Source: Stramenopiles sp. TOSAG23-6
Taxonomy: Eukaryota; Sar
Length of the DNA: 32,329 nt
Assembly (NCBI GenBank): GCA_900128565.1
Contig: LT635959.1
Coordinates: 1-32,329 of the forward strand
Reading direction: 5' to 3'
The translations under genes were made by a program, and so were the position numbers. Below, piece after piece: positions 22,101-32,329 of this stretch. Position 1 is the first letter of the stretch; each line of letters begins with the position of its first letter. The notes under the pieces are model-generated. The model made no database searches. It saw only the letters and a program-made list of their open reading frames with translations, and had not been told where the DNA came from.

Positions 22101-23747
22101 TTTCATTCATTTTTGTTTTTTTATCCTTATCCTTAGTCTTCTTAGCCTTATCTGTTTCATTCATTTTTTTATCCTTATCCTTAGTCTTCTTCTTATCCTT
22201 ATCTTCTTGACGATACCAGACAAATTTTGCATTTTTGATTTCAATGACATGATTAGTATCATTTTCAAGTTTTAATACTTCTTTAACTTCTGGATGAATC
22301 ATAAATTTAGAAATTCGTACATTCGCAATTCTAAATGAAACAAAAGCATTAATGATAAAAGGTAAAACAATAATAGGAAACCGAACCAAACGGAAAATTG
22401 ACAGAGCAGTAAAAATTTTTGATGCAGTCATTTCATTTCCAGTCAACGAATATGTAGCAAAAACAGCGAGAGAGACAAACATGGGTGTTAAATTCCACAT
22501 TGTATAATTTATCATTTGTACTATAATATGAGTAAATAATGCGTCAATCTCCTTTGCTCTAGTTTTATGTATTTGATCACTAAATGAATCTTCCCAACTA
22601 TATAGTTTTACAACTTTAATTCCGGCTATTACATCAGTAATTAACTTTACTCGAGCATCGGTTTGCTCTACTACACGTTTTCTAAGTCTTTCTAAAATTT
22701 TGACTAGACGAGCTTTTAGTGGCATTACAAGAACCATGGATTATGAAAAATATTTCAAAAAAAAAACTAAAATTTGTTAGGTACAAAATTTCGTACGAAA
22801 AATAAAAATAAATTCGAAATTGAAATGAAAACGTACATAACTACAAGACCAACTAATGAGGGCCAACCTATATAATAATATAATTGAGAAAAGGCAACAA
22901 CTATCTGAAAAGGCGCACTCCATAAATTATGCATATATGGAGTAAACCTCATTATTCGACCTGCATCATTAGACACAAGGTTGACAACATTTCCAGCAGA
23001 AAATTTTAAATTTGGACTCAGTTTTAAAACTTTTCCAAAAACACCAACGATAACAAAAGCTCTTACTTGCATAGCAATCCGATATACACCATGAAAATAA
23101 ATATTGATGAAAACACTTTGAAGAAATCTTGCTAAAAATAAAGAGAGAGCCCAGATGTAACCTAGTCGTATTCCTGTGTCATAAAGTTCCTCAGTAGCAC
23201 CTTTCTCAAAAAATTGTATCATTAGAGAAATAAACACTGGAATGGAGTATTGTAGAATGTCGTGCAGTAATTTATAAAATCCAGCGCATGCAAAAGTACA
23301 ACTAAATTCACGACGAATAGCACGTATTAAAGAAGGTTTCTTTTTCTTTGTTGGCTCCGTCGTAGCATTTTCATTAGTAGGTGCTATGGCACTTGAATCA
23401 ATTGAATCTAGATTACAAAAATCTAACTCTTCTTTCCATCGCTTATCAAATGCAGTACTCCATATTCTAGACTTATCAGACTCGAGTATATCAGGAATAT
23501 CTTCCATTTCTAGTGTTTTTTTTCGAGCAAGAGAGATTAAATTCTGAATCCACCAAAAACTCAGACGCGAACAGAAGTTTGCTTTCCCTTCACCACAAGG
23601 AGCAACAAGAGGTACATTGGGAGAAGAAGACAAGGTTTCATCATGCTTTTGACTTTTTTTTGGAGCATCATTCAACTTTGTCATTTTCAATTGTAAATAA
23701 GTTGCTGACTTACAGAATAAAATCGGAACACAACAACAACAAAACAA
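19155..23747 (-). CDS. ABCC (MRP)-type ABC transporter, full-length, three exons
   Basis: Exons 23747-22837, 22735-20527 and 20426-19155 join to 1463 residues after removing two introners. An alternative start is the Met at 23684 (MTKLNDAPKK). The order is TMD1-NBD1-TMD2-NBD2 without the extra N-terminal TMD0, as in short MRPs such as ABCC4. FWWIQNLISLARKKTLEMEDIPDI opens the core. NBD1 has Walker A GSVGSGKS (about 553-560), signature LSGGQKQR (about 646) and Walker B IFVFDD (about 666). NBD2 has GRTGAGKS (about 1233), degenerate signature FSVGQRQL (about 1336) and ILMLDE (about 1356) with the catalytic Glu. As in most ABCC proteins, NBD1 has Asp in place of the catalytic Glu. A Lys/Asp-rich repeat (KDKDKK units, about 481-519) is inserted just before NBD1. 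The family exports organic anions and conjugates by ATP hydrolysis; the substrate is unknown. Both introners interrupt conserved transmembrane sequence. Confidence 0.93.
20427..20526 (-). other. Introner-like intron A (GT-AT, 100 nt)
   Basis: Sense strand begins GTATGTTTTATTT, carries CGTACGAAATTTTGTACC then TAACAAATTTTG, a T-run, GAAATATTTTTCC and the end AAAGTACAT. Removal joins GAT TAT to TTA GCA, giving SIRSFCIGDYLATRN, with the spacing between SIR and Asn seen in other ABCC transporters. Cutting at the AG three to five bases upstream would give GAT TAT TAC ATT TAG, an immediate stop. Confidence 0.8.
22736..22836 (-). other. Introner-like intron C (GT-AT, 101 nt)
   Basis: Sense strand begins GTACGTTTTCATTTC, carries CGTACGAAATTTTGTACC then TAACAAATTTTAG, a T-run, GAAATATTTTTC and the end ATAATCCAT. 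It joins GTT AT to G GTT, rebuilding GLVVMVLVMPLKA, the conserved ABCC helix that usually reads G-x2-VM-x3-IPLNA. Its only upstream AG is far away, inside the core region, and using it retains an in-frame stop. Confidence 0.8.
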
Positions 23748-23889
23748 AAGGTTGACTTTTACTTGCGCTTCGCTTTGACACGAAATATCGAAATATTGAA
23801 AAAAATAATAATACTAATTTGATTTACTTTACTTGCACCAATAAATCCATTATGAAATAATAGAAAAACGATGATTTCAAACACAATTT
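23748..23889. other. Short intergenic region
   Basis: 142 AT-rich bases upstream of the ABC transporter and downstream of the Tudor-like gene. No telobox or other motif seen. Confidence 0.3.
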
Positions 23890-25034
23890 CTATAATTTAG
23901 ATTTTTCTCTCTGGGCTTTACTTGGTAATTCTGTCTGTTGTTGCCACATGACAACTTTTTCTCTTAAACTTTCTATAATTCGTTCTTGTTTTGATATTTT
24001 TTTTTGTTGCCTTTTTACCACATTTTGAAGTTCTTGAATTCTTTCCATCGCTTGTTCCTGGATTTTTGTAAAATATTTCAAAATTTTTGATTTTTTTTAT
24101 TAGGAATAATTAGGTACAAAATTTTCATAGTAAAAAAAAATGGAAATGAATGATATAAACATACATGAGTTAAATTGTCGATGACTTTCTCGCTTGTATT
24201 ACTACTATTCTGCCGTTTTTCTAACGCTCTTCGTCGTCTTCTCTCTTCTTTTCGTGCTTTTTTTGCAATTAACTCGGCATCAGTTTTTGTATTTTTTGTA
24301 TTTTTTGTATTTTTTGTATTTGTTGTATTTTTTTCATTGTTTTTGTTTTGTAAAGAACGAGTTAAAGACGTTGGAATACCACGCTCAGTTTCACCGTCTT
24401 CATAAATGACATCATATGCTCCTTCTTCTCTGATACTGGTAACTTTTGCTCGTCTCCATGTTTTCCCCCTATATCGGACTTCTATACTTTCATTAACTTC
24501 AAATGCATTTCTTATTTTCATTGCAGTAAATCCACTACCACCATCAACTGTGGCTGCCTCCATTCCTAAATCTGACATACCCCCAATAGACTTTGGCAGC
24601 CTTTGTTTTTTTGGTGTTAACAATTTTGTTTGAACCTCTGAGTGTTTGTTTTTTGGTTCACTAACCTCGTTTTTTATAGAAGTTTTTGTTCCTTTTTCAT
24701 TATTTTCCATTATAGTATTTTCACTTTTGTTTATGTCTTGCATACCATTATCACAACCAACATCTGTACTTGTACTTTTTACTTGAGTAATAGCACCACC
24801 TAAAACACGGATACGCTCTCGAGGTACTTCACTTTCCCCACCAAGTGCCGAGTGACTATATAACAAATCAAATGTACCTTCTTCTCGAATGCCCATTACC
24901 TTCGCTTCTACCCACTCTCCCATATTTTGATAATTTGCTAAAACGTCTTGTCCAAATGCTATAATTGGCTCTGACATTACTCGTTGTGTGAAATGATGTT
25001 TACCTGTGCTGCTTATAAATTCCAATGATTTCAC
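23890..25034 (-). CDS. Double Tudor-like (Agenet-type) domain coiled-coil protein
   Basis: Two exons, 25034-24165 and 24057-23890, give 345 residues. A second possible start is the Met at 24977 (MSEPIIAFGQDV). Two related beta-barrel repeats are visible: WVEAKVMGIREEGTFDLLYS...EVPRERIRVL (about 27-78) and ESIEVRYRGKTWRRAKVTSIREEGAYDVIYEDGETERGIP (about 176-222). The shared V-x2-IREEG-x-(Y/F)D-(V/L)-(I/L)Y signature resembles Tudor/Agenet modules that bind modified histones or other methylated ligands. A (NTK)n stretch (about 237-248), encoded by a decanucleotide-like T-rich repeat, and a basic region follow. The C-terminal exon is a coiled coil (MERIQELQNVVKRQQKKISKQERIIESLREKV). The role is unknown; chromatin or scaffold binding is an inference. 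It is divergent from ATP synthase beta. Confidence 0.7.
24058..24164 (-). other. Introner-like intron F (GT-AG, 107 nt)
   Basis: Sense strand begins GTATGTTTATATC, carries AAAATTTTGTACCTAATTA, then TTTTGAAATATTTTACAAAAATCCAG. It is the one family member with a normal AG end: GT-AG removal joins ACT CAT to GAA CAA in frame. No GT-AT alternative near the end keeps the frame. It resembles intron C, which ends ATCCAT where this one ends ATCCAG. Confidence 0.75.
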
Positions 25035-25469
25035 TATTTACGAAAGTGTACTGAGTTTGTCGTTTTAAGTAGGACATAATATATCGACGGTTGAGCCGTT
25101 TCATTTCATAATAGCTAGCCTTGACACGTGGCACAAAAATTCAAGCACGAAATCGGTGGCAACAAAATCCAACAAATCGCGAATCGAACCACGAGTCATG
25201 GCCAAACACGAGGACGTCTTCCTGTTTCCTTTCGTTGCGGATAGTTAGATTTTGGCGATAAAAGAAGGTACGTTCTTTTTAGACACATTAACTTTTTAGT
25301 ATCTACACATTGCTTCAACATTGATGTAAATGTAATCTTTCATGGGTTTAGATTTCCCCTACTTTTATCCGTGAGAATTCATATATTTTGGTTGCCATAT
25401 GTATTTCCTTGACAATTTGTACTCACTCGTAACACCGCATGTATACTACAACACACTACAGTCCGAAAA
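25035..25469. promoter_or_regulatory. Divergent promoter region of ATP synthase beta and Tudor-like gene
   Basis: 435 bases with no reading frame of interest. A small imperfect hairpin, ACGG-TTGAG-CCGT, is at about 25088-25100. Unlike three other divergent promoters here, it has no TTAGGG motif. Transcription starts cannot be located. Confidence 0.4.
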
Positions 25470-27659
<2,190 letters not shown>

Positions 27660-28143
27660 ATATATACTTGATGTTACCTAGTGTATATGTAGTATATTTA
27701 TATGGATACAATATCTTCATATTTGTATATGGTGTGTATAGCTGAATGAATGCGTATTTTGAAATGATACAAATGTCTTTATTGTTGCGAATTTTGGTAC
27801 AAATTTGTTACCTAAGTCTGTGGTAGTAGATATAAGGTTTACCTTCTTTTTAGTTTGTTTACAGTAATCGTTTAATATTTCACAAGAAATACATGAAAAC
27901 AGTTTACCTGTCACATGAGAGAAAATTTTGAAAGAATGAGATAAAAAACGTTGAAAACATTTTATTTTTATTTGTAAATCTTTTCTATTTTGTGTTTCAT
28001 TTTAACCCATCAAATTATTGCACGCTTATATGTAAGTATTCTTACTGCTGGTACGGTTGCATTGTGAGATTCCATACCATTTTTTTATAAAATGTACCTA
28101 ATTTTCAATTTGTTTAAAAAATGGTATGGAATCTCGTAGTACA
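27660..28143. other. Convergent intergenic region with introner-like remnants
   Basis: 484 bases between the 3' ends of ATP synthase beta (+) and a small secreted-protein gene (-). It holds a 70-bp inverted-repeat element (28066-28135, listed separately) and a near-palindrome GGTACAAATTTGTTACC at 27796-27812 followed by TAAG, which resembles the introner core. No gene is seen in the rest. Confidence 0.45.
28066..28135. mobile_element. 70-bp MITE-like element with perfect 20-bp terminal inverted repeats
   Basis: Left arm 28066-28085 is GAGATTCCATACCATTTTTT; right arm 28116-28135 is its exact reverse complement. The 30-base centre contains ATGTACCTAATTTTC, similar to the TTGTACCTAACAAATTTT core of the introners. 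It lies outside coding sequence, 8 bases beyond the stop codon of the minus-strand gene. The immediate flanks share only GT, so target-site duplication is uncertain. It could be a non-intronic relative of the introners, or a hairpin acting at the shared 3' end. Confidence 0.55.
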
Positions 28144-28668
28144 CTACGACAAGGTTTTTCTTATAGTTCTCAATGTAGTCAACATTTTCAGTCTATCAAT
28201 TTTTAGAAACAATCCTATAAGTGTCGCGTATGTACTACTTGAAGAGCGCATGGAAAGTAGAGCTATATCTACATCTTCTTTATATTCTTCGGGGATATCC
28301 GCGAAACTAAAGGGGTTTTCTTTCACCCTTTCCATCGTTAGTTTCTTCCCATGTTTATAAAATTCTTTGCACTGGCTTTCCGAAAACTTTTCACGTTCAC
28401 AAATCTTTTTGACTGTAGGCGGATGAATCATAGATTGAAGTTGTTCATCTGAGACATGACGATGTTGTCGCGTGCCTTTTTCTTTACCAATTTCAACAGG
28501 ATTTTGTGGTTCGCGTCGCTTCAACATATGTTCCCGTGCGCTTGATGTATTGTGAGGAAGAAACTGTTTACCTTGACCAAATTTGGAGCTACTCGTATTT
28601 GTAGAACCACTTACATGTACAACGAAGATCAAAAGTAGCCGATAACCCCAAACTGATTTAATGGCCAT
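28144..28668 (-). CDS. Small secreted or membrane-anchored protein, unknown
   Basis: 174 residues, single exon. The N-terminus (MAIKSVWGYRLLLIFVVHVSGSTNTSSS) is a probable signal peptide or anchor. The rest is basic and polar, with a charged helical middle (MIHPPTVKKICEREKFSESQCKEFYKHGKKLTMERVKENP) holding two Cys, then a Ser/Thr-rich segment and a weakly hydrophobic stretch (TYATLIGLFLKI, about 147-158). I do not recognise a family. It is convergent with ATP synthase beta; the stop codon abuts the inverted-repeat element at 28066-28135. Confidence 0.55.
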   Translation of the reverse strand: MAIKSVWGYRLLLIFVVHVSGSTNTSSSKFGQGKQFLPHNTSSAREHMLKRREPQNPVEIGKEKGTRQHRHVSDEQLQSMIHPPTVKKICEREKFSESQCKEFYKHGKKLTMERVKENPFSFADIPEEYKEDVDIALLSMRSSSSTYATLIGLFLKIDRLKMLTTLRTIRKTLS

Positions 28669-28862
28669 GGTTATTTAAACTCGAGTTACACAAGTTTGGT
28701 TTATAGCTGCAGCATACACGTGCAGGCGCGACTTGATCGATCCAATCAAATATAACTTACTATGCGCGCGCAATTTTTCTAAAAAAAACAATTTTCACAC
28801 CAAAATTCGCGATTTCGTGTTTTTCAGTAATACAATGCTTGTATAAATTTCAAGAAATAAAC
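28669..28862. other. Intergenic region
   Basis: 194 AT-rich bases, with GCGCGC at about 28763-28770. It should contain the promoter of the small secreted-protein gene and the 3' end of the PDZ gene. No further motif seen. Confidence 0.3.
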
Positions 28863-30609
28863 TTATTTATTTATATCATTGAGGTCTCTCTTTACTGTCC
28901 CACATTTTTGAGGAGTTTGAGATTCTGAAGAATTCCTTACAGGCTTCATTGGACTATTTACTTTTTCAATATTATCGAGCATTTTGTCTAGAATGTTGTC
29001 TATACATTTATCATTAAATGCAGAATGTACACCAAGCTTCATCTTTTCTAACACCATCTGTCCTTTATTAGAATTATTCAAGTTTTGAGTATTTTTTACA
29101 TCACTCTTCATATTCTTTTCTTGCTTTGACACGATCTTTTTTACATCACTCTTCATATTCTTTTCTTGCTTTGACACGATCTTTGGCTTTGAACAATAAT
29201 ATATCTGATTTGTAGACAATTTTTTAATACTTGAATACATATCTGATTCCACAGAAACTCTAAATTGCATGTATAGGAAAAACAATATGATACACTTGAA
29301 ATTTGGTTAAAACAAATCGTAAAACAAAAAAAGATCTAAAATATATATCTTTGAAATTCATGATGAAAACGTACATACCAACAGTCATACCAGCAGGAAC
29401 TATAACCTGTACGGGGGTTTGTGTCCCAGGTTTCATGAATTCTAAAGTAGAGCCTGTTCCTGCAGTGGGGGGAACTTCTAAATCTAGTATCAATGGTGGT
29501 AAAGATTTTAATACAGCTTTTTTTCGTAGAAAACGCACAATAATTTTTTTGTCAGTCTCATTGGGTAAATTGCTTGATTCAGTCTTCGGTAGAGTACTCA
29601 ATTCAGTAGAAATTTCTTGTGCTGTCTTTGACGAAGCAGATACTCCGTTAATAGCCAAGACTGCATCCCCTACTTCTATTTTATAGCTATGCTGTTTTAT
29701 GTCACTGGAGCTACCTTTCTTACTTATGCTAAAACTACGTAGAGGAAATGCCACTGCATCAACATCCTGAATGGTTACTGCAGTCATTTTGAAATCTTTC
29801 ACCTTGTAAACTGTCTGATCCGTAAAAACAAAACCTTGCATATATTCATGACAAACGACTTGATTTTGAAAAACAACTTCATACACGTCAGATTTCACTT
29901 TACTTTTTGTTTTCTTTCGATGAACACGTTCCGCAGCTCTTTGGGCAGCTGCTAAACGTTTTTTCTCCTCCATTTCTTTTTTAGTGATGATTACGGTCTT
30001 ACTGGAAGAATTAACACTATTTGCTTCAGCTTCAACGCCAGCAAAAAGTCGGAGAGATTCATTTGCTGCGGTTTTTCGATGTTCTCGGACACCAAGGTCA
30101 CCTTTTGCTTCATCATTACCTTCAGGTGGTACGTTTTTTGATAAACGAATTTCTTTTACCGTAATTCCAGACGTTGTTGAGTTGTCCGGTAGCCATGATA
30201 CTGAAAATGTAAGCCCTTCTTCCATATCATTATCGACAGAAGACACTGTCGCAGGACACCACTCCCCCTCCCAAAGTGCTTCAACCAAAGTCCCAACTTT
30301 AAAAAGTATTTCAGGCTTTTCAGTTTCAAGAAAGTTAAGCAACCTTTTTTTTGAGCCACGCCTTACAGAATTCACCTTCGACTTTTTGAAGTTACCAACG
30401 TTTTTAGTGTTTTTTTCCCTTTTCTCATCACTGCTTAATTGACGTTGGCGCTTTTTATTTGAACGAGCTTTTGTTAAAAGCGCTCCTAAAGACTCCTCAT
30501 CTGAAGAGTCCGAATCGGAATCACTCGTATCAACTTTGCTCATTTCGAAATTATTCTGAATTGATTTTGAATCAAGAGATTTGCCTCGAACATCTGCAAG
30601 GTCTCCCAT
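28863..30609 (-). CDS. Tudor-like and PDZ-domain protein
   Basis: Two exons, 30609-29375 and 29268-28863, give 546 residues after the introner. The N-terminus is an acidic Ser-rich run (DTSDSDSDSSDEES, about 27-40) and basic stretches typical of nuclear proteins. A Tudor/chromo-like module (VGTLVEALWEGEWCPATVSSVD...FSVSWLPDN, about 105-143) follows, then a basic helix (about 210-240) and a PDZ-like region (about 285-365, with YKIEVGDAVLAINGVSASSKTAQEISTELS). VPAGMTVGMQFRV (about 404-416) matches the VPAG-x2-PGMQF-x-V peptide that recurs in many protist proteins; it spans the intron junction and exists only if the introner is cut at GT-AT. The C-terminus has a 15-residue tandem repeat (KIVSKQEKNMKSDVK twice, 45 bases per unit, about 29093-29182). 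Function unknown; scaffold or chromatin reader is an inference. Confidence 0.65.
29269..29374 (-). other. Introner-like intron I (GT-AT, 106 nt)
   Basis: Sense strand begins GTACGTTTTCATCATGAATT and ends TTTTTCCTATACAT. It shares the 5' block with introns E and G but lacks the TACCTAAC core, having TTTTAACCAAATTTC instead. It joins GGT AT to G CAA TTT, giving VGMQFRVSV. A GT-AG cut at TTTAG, 10 bases further into the exon, also keeps the frame but deletes the conserved MQFR residues. Confidence 0.72.
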
Positions 30610-30870
30610 TATTGAAAATACTCAGAGTAAAACAATAAAAAATTGGGAATTGGCGGTAATTACTCTCTTTTGACTGACATTTTACAAATATTTATTACGC
30701 GACAAACCTGTTTCTTTTCTTTTTTTTTCGCTCCTCTGGCTCTAGACACAGAGGGGGAATTCAAATTTCGTCTCAAATTTCAATTATATAATCATATTGT
30801 TCGTATCGATTGTTCTAGCCTAGAATTCACGCGACCCTTCACATAAAAGTAGTGTGTACATCAATATAGA
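30610..30870. promoter_or_regulatory. Divergent promoter region
   Basis: 261 bases between the PDZ gene (-) and a secreted-protein gene (+). No TTAGGG motif and no clear TATA-like element could be assigned. A pyrimidine-rich tract lies at about 30710-30740. Confidence 0.35.
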
Positions 30871-31713
30871 ATGATTCACGAAATAATTTTAATTAGTGCA
30901 ATTTTAGTAACACATGCTTTCGCAAAGTCATATCCGCATGATGAGCTAAACTCTGATGCTGCTATTGATAGTATTCTCGAGGAACACCCAGTGAACTACG
31001 AGTTTGAGGTGCCTGCTGTGCCAAGGTTTAACTTTCATTTACCTGATTGGGACGTTGATGCTGAGTATAGCTTCCTTGAATTAGGAGCAAAAGCATTTGA
31101 TAGTACAAAAATTGTGGAAGATGACCCAATACAATGTAGCACCGTGTGTAAACCTCTCAGTGTTGCTAAGAAAGAAGCAGCAGCAGCAAAAGCCGCGGCA
31201 CAAAAACCAAACCCAACAGAAGAGTCAAAATCTGCTAAACCATCTCCCTCTAGTTTTGCCGAAATTGGAGCAGATATTTCGCACAGGATGTCATTTTTAG
31301 AACTTTCCGTTTCGAAACAAATTTGCGAAGGTAAAAGCGGTGGATGGAATGATGAGAAAAAAGAGTGTGAACATTTTATGGTTGCAACAAAAGAAGAAAT
31401 GGCTTGGAATGGGAAAGAAATGTTCGAACTTTGTAGCAAAGAAATTGGTACTCTATACGTGCCATGTAATCCTTACCAAGCCCTGGCGTTGTCACATTCG
31501 TATGATATACCTGATCATAGTTACTATTGGCTTTTTCCAGGAGGACGTCATGTACATTTTATTTTTTCTCAATTTCGAATTTATTTTTCGTACGAAATTT
31601 TGTACCTAACGAATATTTTTTTGAAGTATTTTTCCAAAATACATCAGCCTGGATATATTCCACCTGGTTCAACTCTTTGTTTTTTAATCACACTAAAAAA
31701 AGTTGTTTCATGA
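30871..31713 (+). CDS. Secreted protein of unknown function, two exons
   Basis: Exons 30871-31551 and 31645-31713 give 249 residues. A signal peptide is evident (MIHEIILISAILVTHAFAKS). The mature part is acidic, with Ala-rich (KKEAAAAKAAAQKP, about 101-114) and Cys-containing segments (CSTVC, ICEGKSGGWNDEKKECEH, LCSKEIGTLYVPC). The motif SFLELG or SFAEIG occurs three times (about 68, 128, 141). It ends HSYYWLFPGGRHQPGYIPPGSTLCFLITLKK. The intron is 93 nt, a multiple of three, and contains no in-frame stop, so an unspliced form would simply carry 31 extra residues. I do not recognise the family. Confidence 0.6.
   Translation: MIHEIILISAILVTHAFAKSYPHDELNSDAAIDSILEEHPVNYEFEVPAVPRFNFHLPDWDVDAEYSFLELGAKAFDSTKIVEDDPIQCSTVCKPLSVAKKEAAAAKAAAQKPNPTEESKSAKPSPSSFAEIGADISHRMSFLELSVSKQICEGKSGGWNDEKKECEHFMVATKEEMAWNGKEMFELCSKEIGTLYVPCNPYQALALSHSYDIPDHSYYWLFPGGRHVHFIFSQFRIYFSYEILYLTNIFLKYFSKIHQPGYIPPGSTLCFLITLKKVVS
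31552..31644 (+). other. Introner-like intron H (GT-AT or GT-AG, 93 nt)
   Basis: Begins GTACATTTTATTTTTTC, carries CGTACGAAATTTTGTACC then TAACGAATATT, and ends TTTTTCCAAAATACAT. GT-AT removal joins CGT CAT to CAG CCT. GT-AG removal with the following CAG (to 31647) also keeps the frame and drops one Gln, so this copy cannot separate the two models. Confidence 0.65.
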
Positions 31714-31777
31714 TAATAACTGGTTTATAAATTGAAAAAAACAATGACTCAAAATAATGAAATTTCCTGAAATTTCC

Positions 31778-31857
31778 CATCTATAATTTTGCACAAGACT
31801 CTGAGAGCAGTTCCGTTCCGCATCTATAATTTTGCACAAGACTCTGAGAGCAGTTCC
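31778..31857. repeat. 43-bp tandem duplication over a gene 3' end
   Basis: A 43-base unit starts at 31778 and again at 31821; the second copy is matched for 37 bases (to 31857). The right copy holds the last codons and stop of the minus-strand gene (ESCAKL then TAG); the left copy repeats the same codons and stop in its 3' flank. The identity suggests a recent duplication. Confidence 0.8.
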
Positions 31858-32327
31858 ATTTGCTCCGCCAGATTCTTTTTATCTATAACTGCAATACATG
31901 TTTTATTACTACTTTTGTTTTTTGGCATTGAATTCCAATTTTCAAGTACATGATTGATAAATTGGACTGCATCAATCACTTGATTTATATTTGTCTTTTT
32001 CCTACTAAAATCAATACTAAATTTCCTTCTCGTACGTTTTCCCTTTTTAGTGATATTATGATCAGTTCTTAGCTTACTATTGCTGTTTTTCATATTTATA
32101 TTTGGTGTTGACAACGATTTTTTTCTTACCGATCTTGTATTATTATTCACTCTTGTACTACGATTAGGAGATGATCTCTGTTTTGAATTATGCTTATAAT
32201 TATTACTATTATTATTCACTTTTGTACTACGATTAGGAGATGATTTCTGTTTTGTATTATGATTATGATTATTCACTCTTGTACTACTTGAAGGTGATCT
32301 CTGTTTTATATGACTTGTTTCCTTCAT
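31824..32327 (-). CDS. Lys/Asn/Ser-rich protein, probably 5'-truncated by the window edge
   Basis: At least 167 residues. An ATG lies at the very edge (32325-32327), so the true start may be outside. Three degenerate copies of KQRSSPNRSTRVNNN occupy residues 8-63 (units of about 45-57 bases at 32140-32310). A basic linker (KKGKRTRRKFSIDFSRKK) and a more ordered C-terminus (INQVIDAVQFINHVLENW...CIAVIDKKNLAEQMELLSESCAKL) follow. I do not recognise the family; the composition suggests a nuclear or nucleic-acid-binding protein, which is only a guess. Confidence 0.45.
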   Translation of the reverse strand: MKETSHIKQRSPSSSTRVNNHNHNTKQKSSPNRSTKVNNNSNNYKHNSKQRSSPNRSTRVNNNTRSVRKKSLSTPNINMKNSNSKLRTDHNITKKGKRTRRKFSIDFSRKKTNINQVIDAVQFINHVLENWNSMPKNKSSNKTCIAVIDKKNLAEQMELLSESCAKL

Positions 32328-32329
32328 AT

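Noticed and set aside
20427-24164. Apparent separate genes beginning MKYFSK or MKYFTK and genes ending in FVRNFVPNKF-like tails
   Set aside because: These recurrent starts and tails are translations of the introner ends (GAAATATTTTTC and the CGTACGAAATTTTGTACC core), not protein sequence.
25035-25469. tRNA or other structured RNA gene upstream of ATP synthase beta
   Set aside because: Only a four-base-pair hairpin is visible; no cloverleaf or internal promoter boxes were found there or in other gaps.
28066-28135. Rho-independent-type terminator
   Set aside because: The setting is eukaryotic nuclear DNA, and the centre resembles the introner core; a mobile-element origin explains more.

Overview
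The window is nuclear DNA of a compact, AT-rich eukaryote. Evidence is a spliceosomal intron in the nuclear gene for mitochondrial ATP synthase beta, multi-domain eukaryotic proteins (an ABCC transporter, insulin-degrading enzyme, a dynein-2 intermediate chain, PDZ and Tudor-like proteins) and intergenic gaps of only about 100-480 bases. The dynein-2 chain implies a cilium or flagellum, and ATP synthase implies respiration. Three N bases show a draft assembly. I cannot name the species. A flagellate protist of the alveolate/stramenopile kind fits best. A syndinian-like dinoflagellate relative is an attractive guess, because repeated non-canonical introner introns are known from Amoebophrya, but this is inference.

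Layout: Mutator-like transposase with a C-terminal HAD/FCP1-like region (-); unknown membrane protein (+); very long vitamin K-dependent gamma-carboxylase homologue (-); WDR34/DYNC2I2 (+); insulin-degrading enzyme (-); secreted protein with a frameshift (+); Ldh_2-family malate/lactate dehydrogenase (-); ABCC/MRP transporter (-); double Tudor-like coiled-coil protein (-); ATP synthase beta (+); small secreted protein (-); Tudor-PDZ protein (-); secreted protein (+); Lys/Asn/Ser-rich partial protein (-). The genes are unrelated housekeeping and unknown genes rather than an operon or pathway. Five gene pairs are divergent, and three of those five promoters carry a TTAGGG-type telomere-like (telobox) motif.

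The main discovery is a family of ten near-identical short introns (91-107 nt) in eight genes. They start GTACGT/GTATGT or a close variant, carry a sense-strand core resembling TACCTAAC and a CGTACGAAATTTTGTACC palindrome or a TTCATNATGAA palindrome, and in nine of ten cases end in AT (usually TACAT) rather than AG. Removing them exactly from GT to AT restores every reading frame, and it rebuilds conserved protein motifs in the ABC transporter (two junctions), insulin-degrading enzyme (two junctions) and the PDZ protein. For seven of the nine, GT-AG removal at nearby sites breaks the frame or destroys conserved sequence. The ends are short inverted repeats (TGTAY...RTACA) with a shared T/AT/CAT flank, so they look like transposon-derived introners with GT-AT termini. 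A 70-bp intergenic element with perfect 20-bp inverted repeats around a related core may be a non-intronic relative. Only one ordinary intron (GTAAGT...ACAG, 284 nt) occurs.
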